A DNA stretch of 32,468 bases from Ignavibacteriota bacterium. GTDB taxonomy: Bacteria; Bacteroidota; Ignavibacteria; UBA10030. The notes beneath the pieces were generated by a model. The model saw only the letters and a list, made by a program, of their open reading frames with translations. It was not told the DNA's origin and did not search any database. Shown one piece after another: positions 6,751 to 13,892 of this stretch. Location: contig PMZI01000045.1 of NCBI GenBank assembly GCA_003170475.1, forward strand, positions 98,138-130,605, read 5' to 3'. Position 1 is the first letter of the stretch. Each line of letters starts with the position of its first letter. A program made the position numbers and the translations under genes.

Positions 6751-8043
6751 TTATTTTGCTCCTTTCCGGGGATTCGTTATGACACCCTTCACCGCTGAGG
6801 CGGCCGCGACGGCCGGTGAGCATAAGAACACCTGGGAATTTGGATTGCCCATACGTCCTTTGAAATTACGATTCGTTGTTGAAAGGGCTGTTTCGCCATC
6901 GCCGAGAGCGCCTTCATGGATACCAAGGCAAGGTCCGCAGCCGGGGTTCATCACCACCGCTCCCGCCTTCATAAACGTTCCGATATAGCCTTTCGCAAGC
7001 GCCTGAGCGTATATCCTTCCCGAAGCCGGAAAGACCAGCATTCGAGTACCCTGCGAAACCTTTTTTCCTTTGAGGATCCCTGCCGCAATCGCCAGGTCAT
7101 CGAGCCGTCCGTTCGTGCACGATCCGATCACCACTTGATGAACCCTGATCCCTTTGACTGAGGCGACAGACTTTACATTGTCTACAGTATGCGGACACGC
7201 GACTTGGGATTCAAGTTTCGAAACGTCGATCTCGATGACTTTCTCGTACGCCGCGTCTTTGTCAGCGACCACCGGAGCGATTGTTCCCTTGACTCCTGCT
7301 TCTTCCCGCAGGTAGCGCGCAGTTTCTTTATCTGCAGGAACAATTCCTGCTGTCGCGCCGGCTTCGACGGACATATTGCAAATCACCAGTCGTCCTGAGG
7401 TAGACATCGAGCGAATGGTCGGGCCGTGAAATTCTATGACTTTAAAGTTGGCGCCTTGCGCGGTCAATTTCCCAATCAGGTGCAAGATGAGATCTTTCGG
7501 TCCGACAAACTTCTTGAACTTACCCTTGACGTTCACTTTGATGGTAGCGGGGACTTCGACGTTGAGGACTGTTCCCAGTGTCCAGACGCTGGCCATTTCT
7601 GTCGCACCAATGCCGAACGCAAATGCCCCGAGCGCACCGTGACTCGTTGTGTGTGAATCGGTGCCCACCACAACAAAGCCGGGCCGCACATAACCGTTCT
7701 CCGGAAGGATCTGGTGACAGATGCCGCCCACATCTCCACGGATGTCATGGAATTTGCCGACTCCCTGTGCTCCAACGAACTCCCGCACTTTTTTCTGGTT
7801 TGAAGCTGTCTTCGGCGACTCGGCCGGCACGCGATGGTCGAAGATAACAGACACTTTTGATGGATCCCAGATGTTCGGCTGAAGATTCGTTCCCTGATAC
7901 ACTTCAAGGAACTGGTTGATCACCAGCGCGGCGTTTTCGTGGGACATCGCGAGATCAACCTTTGGCTCGACGACATCTCCAGCTTTCACCGATGGAAGGC
8001 CGGAGGCACGCGCCAAGATCTTCTCAGCAACGGTCATACCCAT
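6751..8043 (-). CDS. leuC: LeuC-type aconitase-family hydratase, large subunit
   Basis: A 430-residue Fe-S subunit of the LeuC2 group. Motifs in order are FDHRVPAESPKTASN, HDIRGDVGGICHQILPE, VVGTDSHTTSHGALGAFAFGIG, then the three cluster cysteines in GSCTNGR and NPGCGPCLG. The [4Fe-4S] cluster should activate the hydroxyl of the substrate as in aconitase. With the small subunit it isomerises a 2-hydroxy-2-alkyl diacid to the 3-alkyl isomer: isopropylmalate, citramalate/3-methylmalate, or possibly citrate or homocitrate. The start has AAGGAG six bases upstream. No leuA or citramalate synthase gene accompanies it here; instead it follows a CoA-transferase and an HMG-CoA-lyase-like gene, which makes the leucine pathway an unlikely sole role. 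Confidence 0.92.
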   Translation of the reverse strand: MGMTVAEKILARASGLPSVKAGDVVEPKVDLAMSHENAALVINQFLEVYQGTNLQPNIWDPSKVSVIFDHRVPAESPKTASNQKKVREFVGAQGVGKFHDIRGDVGGICHQILPENGYVRPGFVVVGTDSHTTSHGALGAFAFGIGATEMASVWTLGTVLNVEVPATIKVNVKGKFKKFVGPKDLILHLIGKLTAQGANFKVIEFHGPTIRSMSTSGRLVICNMSVEAGATAGIVPADKETARYLREEAGVKGTIAPVVADKDAAYEKVIEIDVSKLESQVACPHTVDNVKSVASVKGIRVHQVVIGSCTNGRLDDLAIAAGILKGKKVSQGTRMLVFPASGRIYAQALAKGYIGTFMKAGAVVMNPGCGPCLGIHEGALGDGETALSTTNRNFKGRMGNPNSQVFLCSPAVAAASAVKGVITNPRKGAK

Positions 8044-8057
8044 ATGGATCTCCTTGG

Positions 8058-9251
8058 TTAGATGATCTTTGAGTCTCTGAGCTTCTTGATTTCATCTTCA
8101 GAATAGCCGATCCCCCGAAGGACCTCCTTCGTATGTTGTCCAAGGGTGGGTGGGGGTGATTCGACGGAGCCCGGCGTTTTTGAATACTTTGCCGTCAAAT
8201 TGAACAGCTTGAAATCTCCAATCCCTTCCACGGAAGTCGTTCCGAAGGTGTTGCGGTGTTTTATTTGCTCTTGATTCATCGCTCCTTCGAGCGTCAGAAT
8301 CGCTCCGGAAGGTACGTCGTTCTTGTTCAACATATCAACCCAGGAGTTGGTCTCCTTCTCAGCCAGTTTCGCTTCGAGAAGCGGCGTCAGAGCCTTGCGG
8401 TTTTTCTTCCGTGTGTCCCGTTCTTGAAAACGTGGATCAGTTTTCAGCTCCGAAACGCCCAGGACGTCAGCTACGGCTTCCCACTGCTCTTGCTTGTTGG
8501 CAGCAATGTTGATGAATCCGTCTTTGGTCCTGAATGTGCCTGACGGAGCTGCAGTGAAATTGTCATTTCCCATCATCACGGGCTGCTGTCCGCCGATCAT
8601 CAGGTTGGCGACAACCCATCCCATCAATGGCATGATGGAATCGAGCAGGGCAACATCGATGAATTGACCTTCCCCTGTTCTTTCGCGGAAGTAGAGCGCA
8701 CCCATGATGGCGAATGCGGCATTCAATCCGCCCACCGTGTCGCAGACGGGAAATCCCGCGCGCAGCGGATTGAGCCGTTCGTCTCCGTTGATTGCCATTT
8801 CGCCGCTCAGACCCTGGATGATCTGGTCGTAGGCCGGTTTCAATGCGTCTGGACCGCTCTGGCCAAAGCCGGATATTCCACAGTACACCAATCTTGGATT
8901 GATTTGGCTCAAGGCCTCATAGGAGATGCCCAAACGCTTCATGACGTCAGGGCGAAAATTCTCCACGACCACATCGGCGGCAGCGACGAGTTTCTTGAAT
9001 ATTTCTTTTCCCTCAGGTGTCTTGAGGTTGAGGGTCAGCGATTTCTTGTTTGCATTCTGTGCGAGAAAACTGGTCCCCATGAGCATCTGATTGTATTTCG
9101 GGACACATCCCAGTTTTCGTGCAAGGTCTCCGTCGGCGGGGTTTTCGATCTTGATAACCTCTGCGCCGCAGAGTGCCAGGTGGAGAGTAGCAAATGGTCC
9201 CGACAGAACATTTGTCAGATCGAGGACCCGAATTCCATCAAGGAGCTTCAT
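8058..9251 (-). CDS. CaiB/BaiF (class III) CoA-transferase
   Basis: A 397-residue class III CoA-transferase. It opens LLDGIRVLDLTNVLSGP, has IKIENPADGD and VVENFRPDVMKRLG, and the catalytic Asp corresponding to Asp169 of formyl-CoA transferase is Asp171 in FPVCDTVGG. Family members move CoA between carboxylic acids through an aspartyl-CoA anhydride. Members include succinyl-CoA:(R)-citramalate CoA-transferase, the mammalian glutarate/HMG transferase, and succinyl-CoA:malate transferase. Three bases separate it from the upstream HMG-CoA-lyase-like gene, so the likeliest role is to load CoA on the substrate of that lyase, or unload its product. Cytoplasmic. Family is certain; substrate is inferred. 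Confidence 0.93.
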   Translation of the reverse strand: MKLLDGIRVLDLTNVLSGPFATLHLALCGAEVIKIENPADGDLARKLGCVPKYNQMLMGTSFLAQNANKKSLTLNLKTPEGKEIFKKLVAAADVVVENFRPDVMKRLGISYEALSQINPRLVYCGISGFGQSGPDALKPAYDQIIQGLSGEMAINGDERLNPLRAGFPVCDTVGGLNAAFAIMGALYFRERTGEGQFIDVALLDSIMPLMGWVVANLMIGGQQPVMMGNDNFTAAPSGTFRTKDGFINIAANKQEQWEAVADVLGVSELKTDPRFQERDTRKKNRKALTPLLEAKLAEKETNSWVDMLNKNDVPSGAILTLEGAMNQEQIKHRNTFGTTSVEGIGDFKLFNLTAKYSKTPGSVESPPPTLGQHTKEVLRGIGYSEDEIKKLRDSKII

Positions 9252-9254
9252 TGA

Positions 9255-10193
9255 TCAATGTATCCTTTTCTGATTCTCGTTGGCGGCAACCGTCCGGAGG
9301 GGTCCGGTCTTGTAGACCAATCCGGGCATCTCCCGATTGAAAAACGTGGCGACATCTTTAGCCAGCATGACGAGTTTGTCGAGGTCGATGTCTTGTCGCA
9401 TTCCCATCCGATGGAGAAAGTGCACAAAATCCTCTGTGCAGACATTTCCTGCAGCGACCTTTGTGAACGGGCAGCCTCCCAATCCTGCAAAGGAGGATTC
9501 AAAGCACCTGACACCGACATCCATTGCAGCAACGCAATTGGCGATCCCCATTCCGTAAGTATTATGGAAATGACATGTGCAGTCTGTGGTGGCGTCGAGT
9601 TTAAGAATTTCCTCGAACATACGTTTCACCTGGTAGGGCTGCGCGTGCCCTGCTGTGTCCGCCAGCGAAATGTTCTTCAGTCCGGACTCCAGGTAGTTCC
9701 GGACTATCCCAAGAACGCGTTCCTGTGGGATCGCACCCTCGAAACCGCATCCAAATGCAGATTGAACAGAGACCTGGACTTTCTTGCCGGACTTCGTGGC
9801 CGTCTGGGCCATTGCAGTGATGCGTTTCAGCGCTTCGTCCGTCGACATGCCGGTGTTCTTCCTGCTATGGGTTTCACTGGCAGAAACTCCCATGCAGTAC
9901 ATATCGACGCCGCATGATTCGCCACGCTCCAGCCCCTTTTCGTTGAGCACAAGACCGGAGAGGGTGACATGACTGGGTTTATTGCCGGGTTCTCTGAAGA
10001 ACGCAAAGAGTTTGTCCGTGTCTGCCATTTGGGGTACTTTGTCCGGATGGACGAACGATCCTATTTGAATGATATCGACCCTGGCTTCGATCAGATTCTT
10101 GATCCACGTGACCTTCTGCTCGAATGGAACGACTTGCTTTTCCATTTGCAGGCCATCGCGCAAACCAACTTCGTGTACCACAATTTCGTTCAT
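9255..10193 (-). CDS. HMG-CoA lyase-family protein (possible citramalyl-CoA lyase)
   Basis: A 312-residue DRE-TIM metallolyase. The catalytic pieces of HMG-CoA lyase are all present: GLRDGLQ with Arg12 and Asp13, SFVHPDKVPQM, the metal-binding HFHNTYG with His208 and His210, GLGGCP with Cys241, and AAGN with Asn250. The Asp after the second His of the human motif is Asn here. It should cleave a 3-hydroxyacyl-CoA branched at C3 to acetyl-CoA plus a keto acid, or run in reverse. Known products are acetoacetate from HMG-CoA and, for the Chloroflexus relative, pyruvate from (R)-citramalyl-CoA. Its neighbours (CoA-transferase, LeuCD, dehydrogenase) favour citramalyl-CoA, because no other leucine-degradation genes such as methylcrotonyl-CoA carboxylase are nearby. 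Substrate remains inferred. Confidence 0.9.
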   Translation of the reverse strand: MNEIVVHEVGLRDGLQMEKQVVPFEQKVTWIKNLIEARVDIIQIGSFVHPDKVPQMADTDKLFAFFREPGNKPSHVTLSGLVLNEKGLERGESCGVDMYCMGVSASETHSRKNTGMSTDEALKRITAMAQTATKSGKKVQVSVQSAFGCGFEGAIPQERVLGIVRNYLESGLKNISLADTAGHAQPYQVKRMFEEILKLDATTDCTCHFHNTYGMGIANCVAAMDVGVRCFESSFAGLGGCPFTKVAAGNVCTEDFVHFLHRMGMRQDIDLDKLVMLAKDVATFFNREMPGLVYKTGPLRTVAANENQKRIH

Positions 10194-10224
10194 GAGGCGT
10201 TCTTTCTCCCGAGAGGCCGTAGGT

Positions 10225-11346
10225 TTATCTCAGTTGTGATGCGATCGCCTGTGCCATTTGGGTGGTTGTATTCGATCCGTTCATGTCGTAGGTACGGATC
10301 TTGCCCTCCTTGATCACCTCGGCTGTGGCTTGTTCGAGGGCTGATCCTTTTTCGGGTTCACCCAGCCAATCGAGCATCATCTTTGCCGCAAGGATCGTGG
10401 CTATGGGATTCACCTTATTGAGTCCCGTGTACTTTGGAGCGGATCCGTGCGTTGGTTCGAAAACTGCGAGTTTGTCTCCGATGTTCCCCGAACATCCGAA
10501 TCCGAGGCCCCCGACCATCTGTGCACAGAGATCGGATATAATATCGCCGTAAAGATTCGGCGCGACAATGACGTCGTAGTTGAATGGATTCTTCAGGAGC
10601 CACATCGTCATCGCATCGATGTTCGCGTCATCCATCTTGATCTCCGGATACTGCTGAGCGACTTCTTTCGCGGTCTCGAAGAACAGACCATCGGTTGCAC
10701 GGACAACGTTTGCCTTATGCACTATGGTGACTTTCTTGCGTTTGAATTTCCGGGCGAAATCAAACGCTGCTCGTACGATTCTCTCCGATCCGGCGCGGGT
10801 ATTGATCTTGCAGGAAATCGCATACTGGTCGACAGGGAGCTTGCTGAAGGGAGCAAACGGTTTTGAGAGGCGGCTGAGAGTGTCTGCAAGTTCTTGCGGA
10901 ACAGGGGAGAACTCGACTCCGGAATAGAGATCTTCGGTGTTCTCGCGGAAAACGACCAGGTCGATTGCTTCCTTGAAGTTGATAGGGTTGCCCGGATACG
11001 CCTTGCACGGACGGAGGCAAATGTACAGATCAAACATCTGACGCATCCGTACTATGGGAGATCGATAGACGAGGTTCTTGGTCTGCAGCTCAGGGACGAG
11101 TTCCTTTTGAGCTGCCTTCATCGGCTTTGAAGTTATGGCCCCAAACAATGCCGCGTCCACATTATTCAGCAGGTCGATGGTACGCTGCGGAAAGGCATCG
11201 CCTTCCTTGCACCAGAATTCCCAACCAATATCGCCGTGAAAATATTCGGCATCGAGACCAATTTTGTCAAGAACAATTTTCGTCGCATCGAGTACTTCTA
11301 CGCCTATGCCATCGCCCGGCAACCAAGCTATCTTGTATTTTGACAT
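10225..11346 (-). CDS. Isocitrate/isopropylmalate-family beta-decarboxylating dehydrogenase
   Basis: A 373-residue enzyme that oxidises and decarboxylates a (2R,3S)-3-substituted malate. Conserved residues include Arg102, Arg112, Arg134 (FRENTED), Tyr141, Lys211 (HKANVVRATDG) and the metal Asp residues 244, 268 and 272 (NLYGDIISD). The cofactor loop reads HGSAPKYTGLNKV: Lys305, Tyr306 and Val312 match the NADP determinants of E. coli Icd (Lys344, Tyr345, Val351), not the Asp-Ile of NAD enzymes. The substrate helix reads RSPIVRMR: Ser96 matches Icd Ser113 but Ile98 replaces Asn115, where IPMDH also has a hydrophobic residue. That suits 3-methylmalate or isopropylmalate better than isocitrate. 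First gene of the operon; the start has AGAGGGAG five bases upstream. Confidence 0.88.
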   Translation of the reverse strand: MSKYKIAWLPGDGIGVEVLDATKIVLDKIGLDAEYFHGDIGWEFWCKEGDAFPQRTIDLLNNVDAALFGAITSKPMKAAQKELVPELQTKNLVYRSPIVRMRQMFDLYICLRPCKAYPGNPINFKEAIDLVVFRENTEDLYSGVEFSPVPQELADTLSRLSKPFAPFSKLPVDQYAISCKINTRAGSERIVRAAFDFARKFKRKKVTIVHKANVVRATDGLFFETAKEVAQQYPEIKMDDANIDAMTMWLLKNPFNYDVIVAPNLYGDIISDLCAQMVGGLGFGCSGNIGDKLAVFEPTHGSAPKYTGLNKVNPIATILAAKMMLDWLGEPEKGSALEQATAEVIKEGKIRTYDMNGSNTTTQMAQAIASQLR

Positions 11347-11410
11347 GACAACTCCCTCTTTGAGAATCGTTTTTCAGATTTAAAAATCAGCTCAATCGCC
11401 AATATAACAC

Positions 11411-11425
11411 TCAACGCCCGTGCCA
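11411..11425 (-). promoter_or_regulatory. Candidate sigma54 -24/-12 promoter of the dehydrogenase-leuCD operon
   Basis: Read on the minus strand the site is TGGCACGGGCGTTGA, again TGGCACG-N4-TTG with GG and the -12 G ten bases apart, missing only the final C of the consensus. Transcription would begin near 11400, about 54 bases before the dehydrogenase start. It is the same degenerate form as at 2556-2570. Confidence 0.5.
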
Positions 11426-11588
11426 GAGAAAGTGTAGATTAGTGCCTGTTTTTGAAGAGAAGATTCATTAGATCAGAAGCCCACACCTCAAATCGTGTAA
11501 AAGAGAGACAGAGTTTCCCAATCTTGATAACCAAACGTTCTCGGATGGCGAGTCACTACTCAGAGGTGGCAGGCTGTTTTCTCATGAC

Positions 11589-11617
11589 TTGACAAAGCGA
11601 TCTCCATCGATTAAATT
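11589..11617 (+). promoter_or_regulatory. Sigma70-type promoter for the membrane Fe-S protein gene
   Basis: A perfect -35 box TTGACA (11589-11594) is followed after 17 bases by TAAATT (11612-11617), four of six matches to the -10 consensus. The start codon lies about 40 bases further, preceded by GGAGAAGG. Confidence 0.65.
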
Positions 11618-11656
11618 AAGAGTAATTAGTCTGATATATGGAGAAGGCTTTTTGAA

Positions 11657-12823
11657 ATGATCCACGATGTCGATACGCACATTGAAACAAACCCTGGGAT
11701 CGTCGAATCATTGATGCTGGCGCCCGGAGTCAGGAAAATCCCCAGGGAACGCCGAAGAAGAAGACTTCCGAAATCGGACACTCGAGGCTGGAAGGGTATA
11801 TTCTGGCGACTGCAATTCGATTCGCAGTATCTTCGAACTGTGGTCCAGAGTGCATTTGCTCTTCTGTGCCTTTGGATCGGGGTTGAATTCTACCTCTTTG
11901 TTCGTTGGGGTTTGTCCGGGAACAATTCGGCGATTGTCAGTCGACCACCCGGTGTAGAGGGATTCCTACCAATCAGTGCCCTTATGAGCTTGAAGTACTG
12001 GCTGCAAACTGGTATCATCAACAATATCCATCCTTCCGGCCTCTTCATCTTTTGCGCCCTTCTTCTCATCAGCTTTTTGATGAAGAAGGCTTTCTGCAGT
12101 TGGATGTGTCCGATAGGGACCTTGAGCGAATCTCTCTGGATGCTGGGAGAGAGAATCTTCGGAAGAAACCGGCGCCTCCCGCAATGGTTGGATTATCCGC
12201 TTCGGACATTGAAGTATCTGATCCTGGCGTTCTTTGCGTACGTGACCGAGACGATGGATGTCGGCGGACTTCGAGCGTTCATCGATAGCCCCTACAACAG
12301 AATGGCAGATGTGAAGATGTATCTTTTCTTCGCTAACATCTCCTTCTTTGCTGTCTGGACGATACTTGTGCTTGTCGTCCTTTCCGTGGCGATAAAAAAC
12401 TTCTGGTGCCGATACCTCTGTCCCTACGGTGGCCTGCTCGGTTTGATCAGTGTCCTGAGCCCGTTGAAGGTGACGCGCCAGACCTCGACCTGCATTGATT
12501 GTGAGCTGTGCAGCAAAGCTTGTCCATCAGGGATCAACGTGCATTCAGTGAAGAGGGTCTGGAGCGATGAATGCACAGCATGCTACATGTGCATCGAGGT
12601 CTGCCCTGTGAAAAACACACTCGAGATCAAGGCTGCAAAAGATTTGAAGCCTATTCCATCGTGGGTGTTCGGAAGTCTGCTCGCTGGCGTCTTTGTTGGC
12701 GTCATCGGTCTTGCAATGCTCACCGGAAACTGGCACAATAGCATCTCACACGAAGAGTACCAGAAACGATTCAAGGAGCTCAATGCTCCTGCGTACGAAC
12801 ACTTTGGTGCACGAGGTCATTGA
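11657..12823 (+). CDS. Membrane-bound 4Fe-4S electron-transfer protein (NapH/CcoG-like)
   Basis: A 388-residue membrane protein with about five hydrophobic segments (near 62-82, 126-142, 182-199, 222-246 and 337-356). After the second comes CSWMCP (Cys147, Cys151) and after the fourth CRYLCPYG (Cys251, Cys255), the paired C-x3-CP motifs of NapH, NosR and related proteins. Two classical 4Fe-4S motifs follow: Cys279/282/285/289 and Cys306/309/312/316. The protein probably carries electrons between quinol or a membrane partner and a soluble acceptor. The N-terminal 40 residues are soluble and Arg-rich (RERRRRR). The start has GGAGAAGG nine bases upstream. No nap, nos or cytochrome oxidase genes are adjacent, so the partner is unknown. 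A methyltransferase gene follows immediately. Confidence 0.88.
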   Translation: MIHDVDTHIETNPGIVESLMLAPGVRKIPRERRRRRLPKSDTRGWKGIFWRLQFDSQYLRTVVQSAFALLCLWIGVEFYLFVRWGLSGNNSAIVSRPPGVEGFLPISALMSLKYWLQTGIINNIHPSGLFIFCALLLISFLMKKAFCSWMCPIGTLSESLWMLGERIFGRNRRLPQWLDYPLRTLKYLILAFFAYVTETMDVGGLRAFIDSPYNRMADVKMYLFFANISFFAVWTILVLVVLSVAIKNFWCRYLCPYGGLLGLISVLSPLKVTRQTSTCIDCELCSKACPSGINVHSVKRVWSDECTACYMCIEVCPVKNTLEIKAAKDLKPIPSWVFGSLLAGVFVGVIGLAMLTGNWHNSISHEEYQKRFKELNAPAYEHFGARGH

Positions 12824-12824
12824 G

Positions 12825-13613
12825 ATGCCGAAGAACGAGAAAAAACAAATCAACGCACGATCGATCGAGGAGTTCTATGATCTCCTTGCCCCGGAATACG
12901 ACACGATGACCGGTTTCGAAAAGCGCTTTGTTCAGGAGCGACCTTTCCTTCAGGCTCTCATCGGTCGGTTTCATTTTCAGAGCGCACTCGATGCAGGATG
13001 CGGTTCCGGATTTCATTCAATATTGCTCTCACAGCTCGGTGTGAATGTGACCGGGGTAGATGTATCGGCTGAGATGTTGCGCCTCGCTCAGGATCACGCC
13101 CGAGCGAACAACGTACAACTTCGAACTCTCCAGGGGGCTTTTGAGAATCTTGGTGAGTTGATGAAAGAACGATTCGCATCGGTGTTCGTTATGGGGAATT
13201 CCCTCGTCCATCTCCTCAGTTCTGATGAAGTGGAGAAGGCGCTCCGCAATTTCGCTGAGGTTCTCGAAACCCGCGGCGTTCTGGTCATCCAGATCCTGAA
13301 TTATGAAAGGGTTCTCGCCGCGCGTGCGCATATTCAGAACGAAAAACAAGCGGGCGCGAAAACGTTTGTTCGTTCTTATGACTATGACGACATGGGAGTT
13401 CTTTTCAACATCTTGACTCGGGAACAAAAGGACGTGACCATTGAGGAGAGGATGCAGACAATCAGACTCCGACCAGTCCTGCGCACTGAGCTGATGACTC
13501 TTCTCAAGCGAGTTGGTTTTGTGGACATAGAGCTGTTTGGCGGTATTTCCCAGCTTCCGTTTGATGCCGCCAATTCCAAGGACCTTGTTGTTCTTGCCAT
13601 AAAAAAAGGATAG
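12825..13613 (+). CDS. Class I SAM-dependent methyltransferase
   Basis: A 262-residue methyltransferase. The start is set at ATG 12825, one base after the Fe-S gene stop, with GAGG eight bases upstream; the frame is open further into the upstream gene but that extension is not protein-like. The SAM-binding motif I is LDAGCGSGFHS (near residue 55), followed by the acidic motif II VTGVDVSAEML and the post-motif VFVMGNSLVHLL. The N-terminal SIEEFYDLLAPEYDTMTGF is typical of small-molecule methyltransferases of the UbiE/glycine-N-methyltransferase type. The methyl acceptor cannot be told. Tight coupling with the membrane Fe-S gene suggests joint expression, perhaps a quinone or cofactor function, but this is weak inference. 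Confidence 0.88.
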   Translation: MPKNEKKQINARSIEEFYDLLAPEYDTMTGFEKRFVQERPFLQALIGRFHFQSALDAGCGSGFHSILLSQLGVNVTGVDVSAEMLRLAQDHARANNVQLRTLQGAFENLGELMKERFASVFVMGNSLVHLLSSDEVEKALRNFAEVLETRGVLVIQILNYERVLAARAHIQNEKQAGAKTFVRSYDYDDMGVLFNILTREQKDVTIEERMQTIRLRPVLRTELMTLLKRVGFVDIELFGGISQLPFDAANSKDLVVLAIKKG

Positions 13614-13738
13614 CACTGTTGCCACTTTTGGATGCTGGCGCCGTCTTTTCCCCTCCGTTGTGACAATGCTGCCTTAGAATACGCTCATCTCTACAGGCAC
13701 ATTTCTTGTTTGCAGGAATCCTTCCTATTATTCTCTCT

Positions 13739-13767
13739 TTGATAAAAGCCTCAAGTTTTCTTATGCT
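13739..13767 (+). promoter_or_regulatory. Sigma70-type promoter upstream of the PAS-rich hybrid kinase
   Basis: TTGATA (13739-13744), 17 bases, then TATGCT (13762-13767). The leader to the ATG at 13893 is about 120 bases. The rest of the 279-base gap shows no gene and no clear terminator for the methyltransferase. Confidence 0.45.
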
Positions 13768-13892
13768 GTTCTGTTCGTATTGAATGACCGTTCCATCTCA
13801 ATCGATTGCCGCGTTGCCGAGGCTGCTGACTGAGTGAAGCTACGGAATGAAGAGTGCGACTTGTTTGATATCCACGGTCCGGAGGGTAGGTT

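Larger units (their letters stand above)
11347..11656. other. Divergent intergenic region between the dehydrogenase operon and the membrane Fe-S gene
   Basis: 310 bases with no supported gene. It holds a sigma54-like element for the minus strand (11411-11425) and a sigma70-like promoter for the plus strand (11589-11617). The stretch between them (about 11430-11585) would contain any activator site for the minus-strand promoter; I see no long perfect palindrome there. A GAGAACGT octamer on the minus strand near 11536-11543 also occurs in the left arm of the vor-leader inverted repeat. Confidence 0.6.

Noticed and set aside
11400-11425. TATATT on the minus strand near 11405 as a sigma70 -10 box for the dehydrogenase operon
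   Set aside because: No acceptable -35 box lies 16-18 bases upstream, whereas the sigma54-like element overlaps the place with correct spacing.
12693-12824. Extension of the methyltransferase frame into the membrane Fe-S gene
   Set aside because: The ATG at 12825 has a ribosome site and a typical N-terminus; the extension overlaps a conserved gene by over 130 bases.
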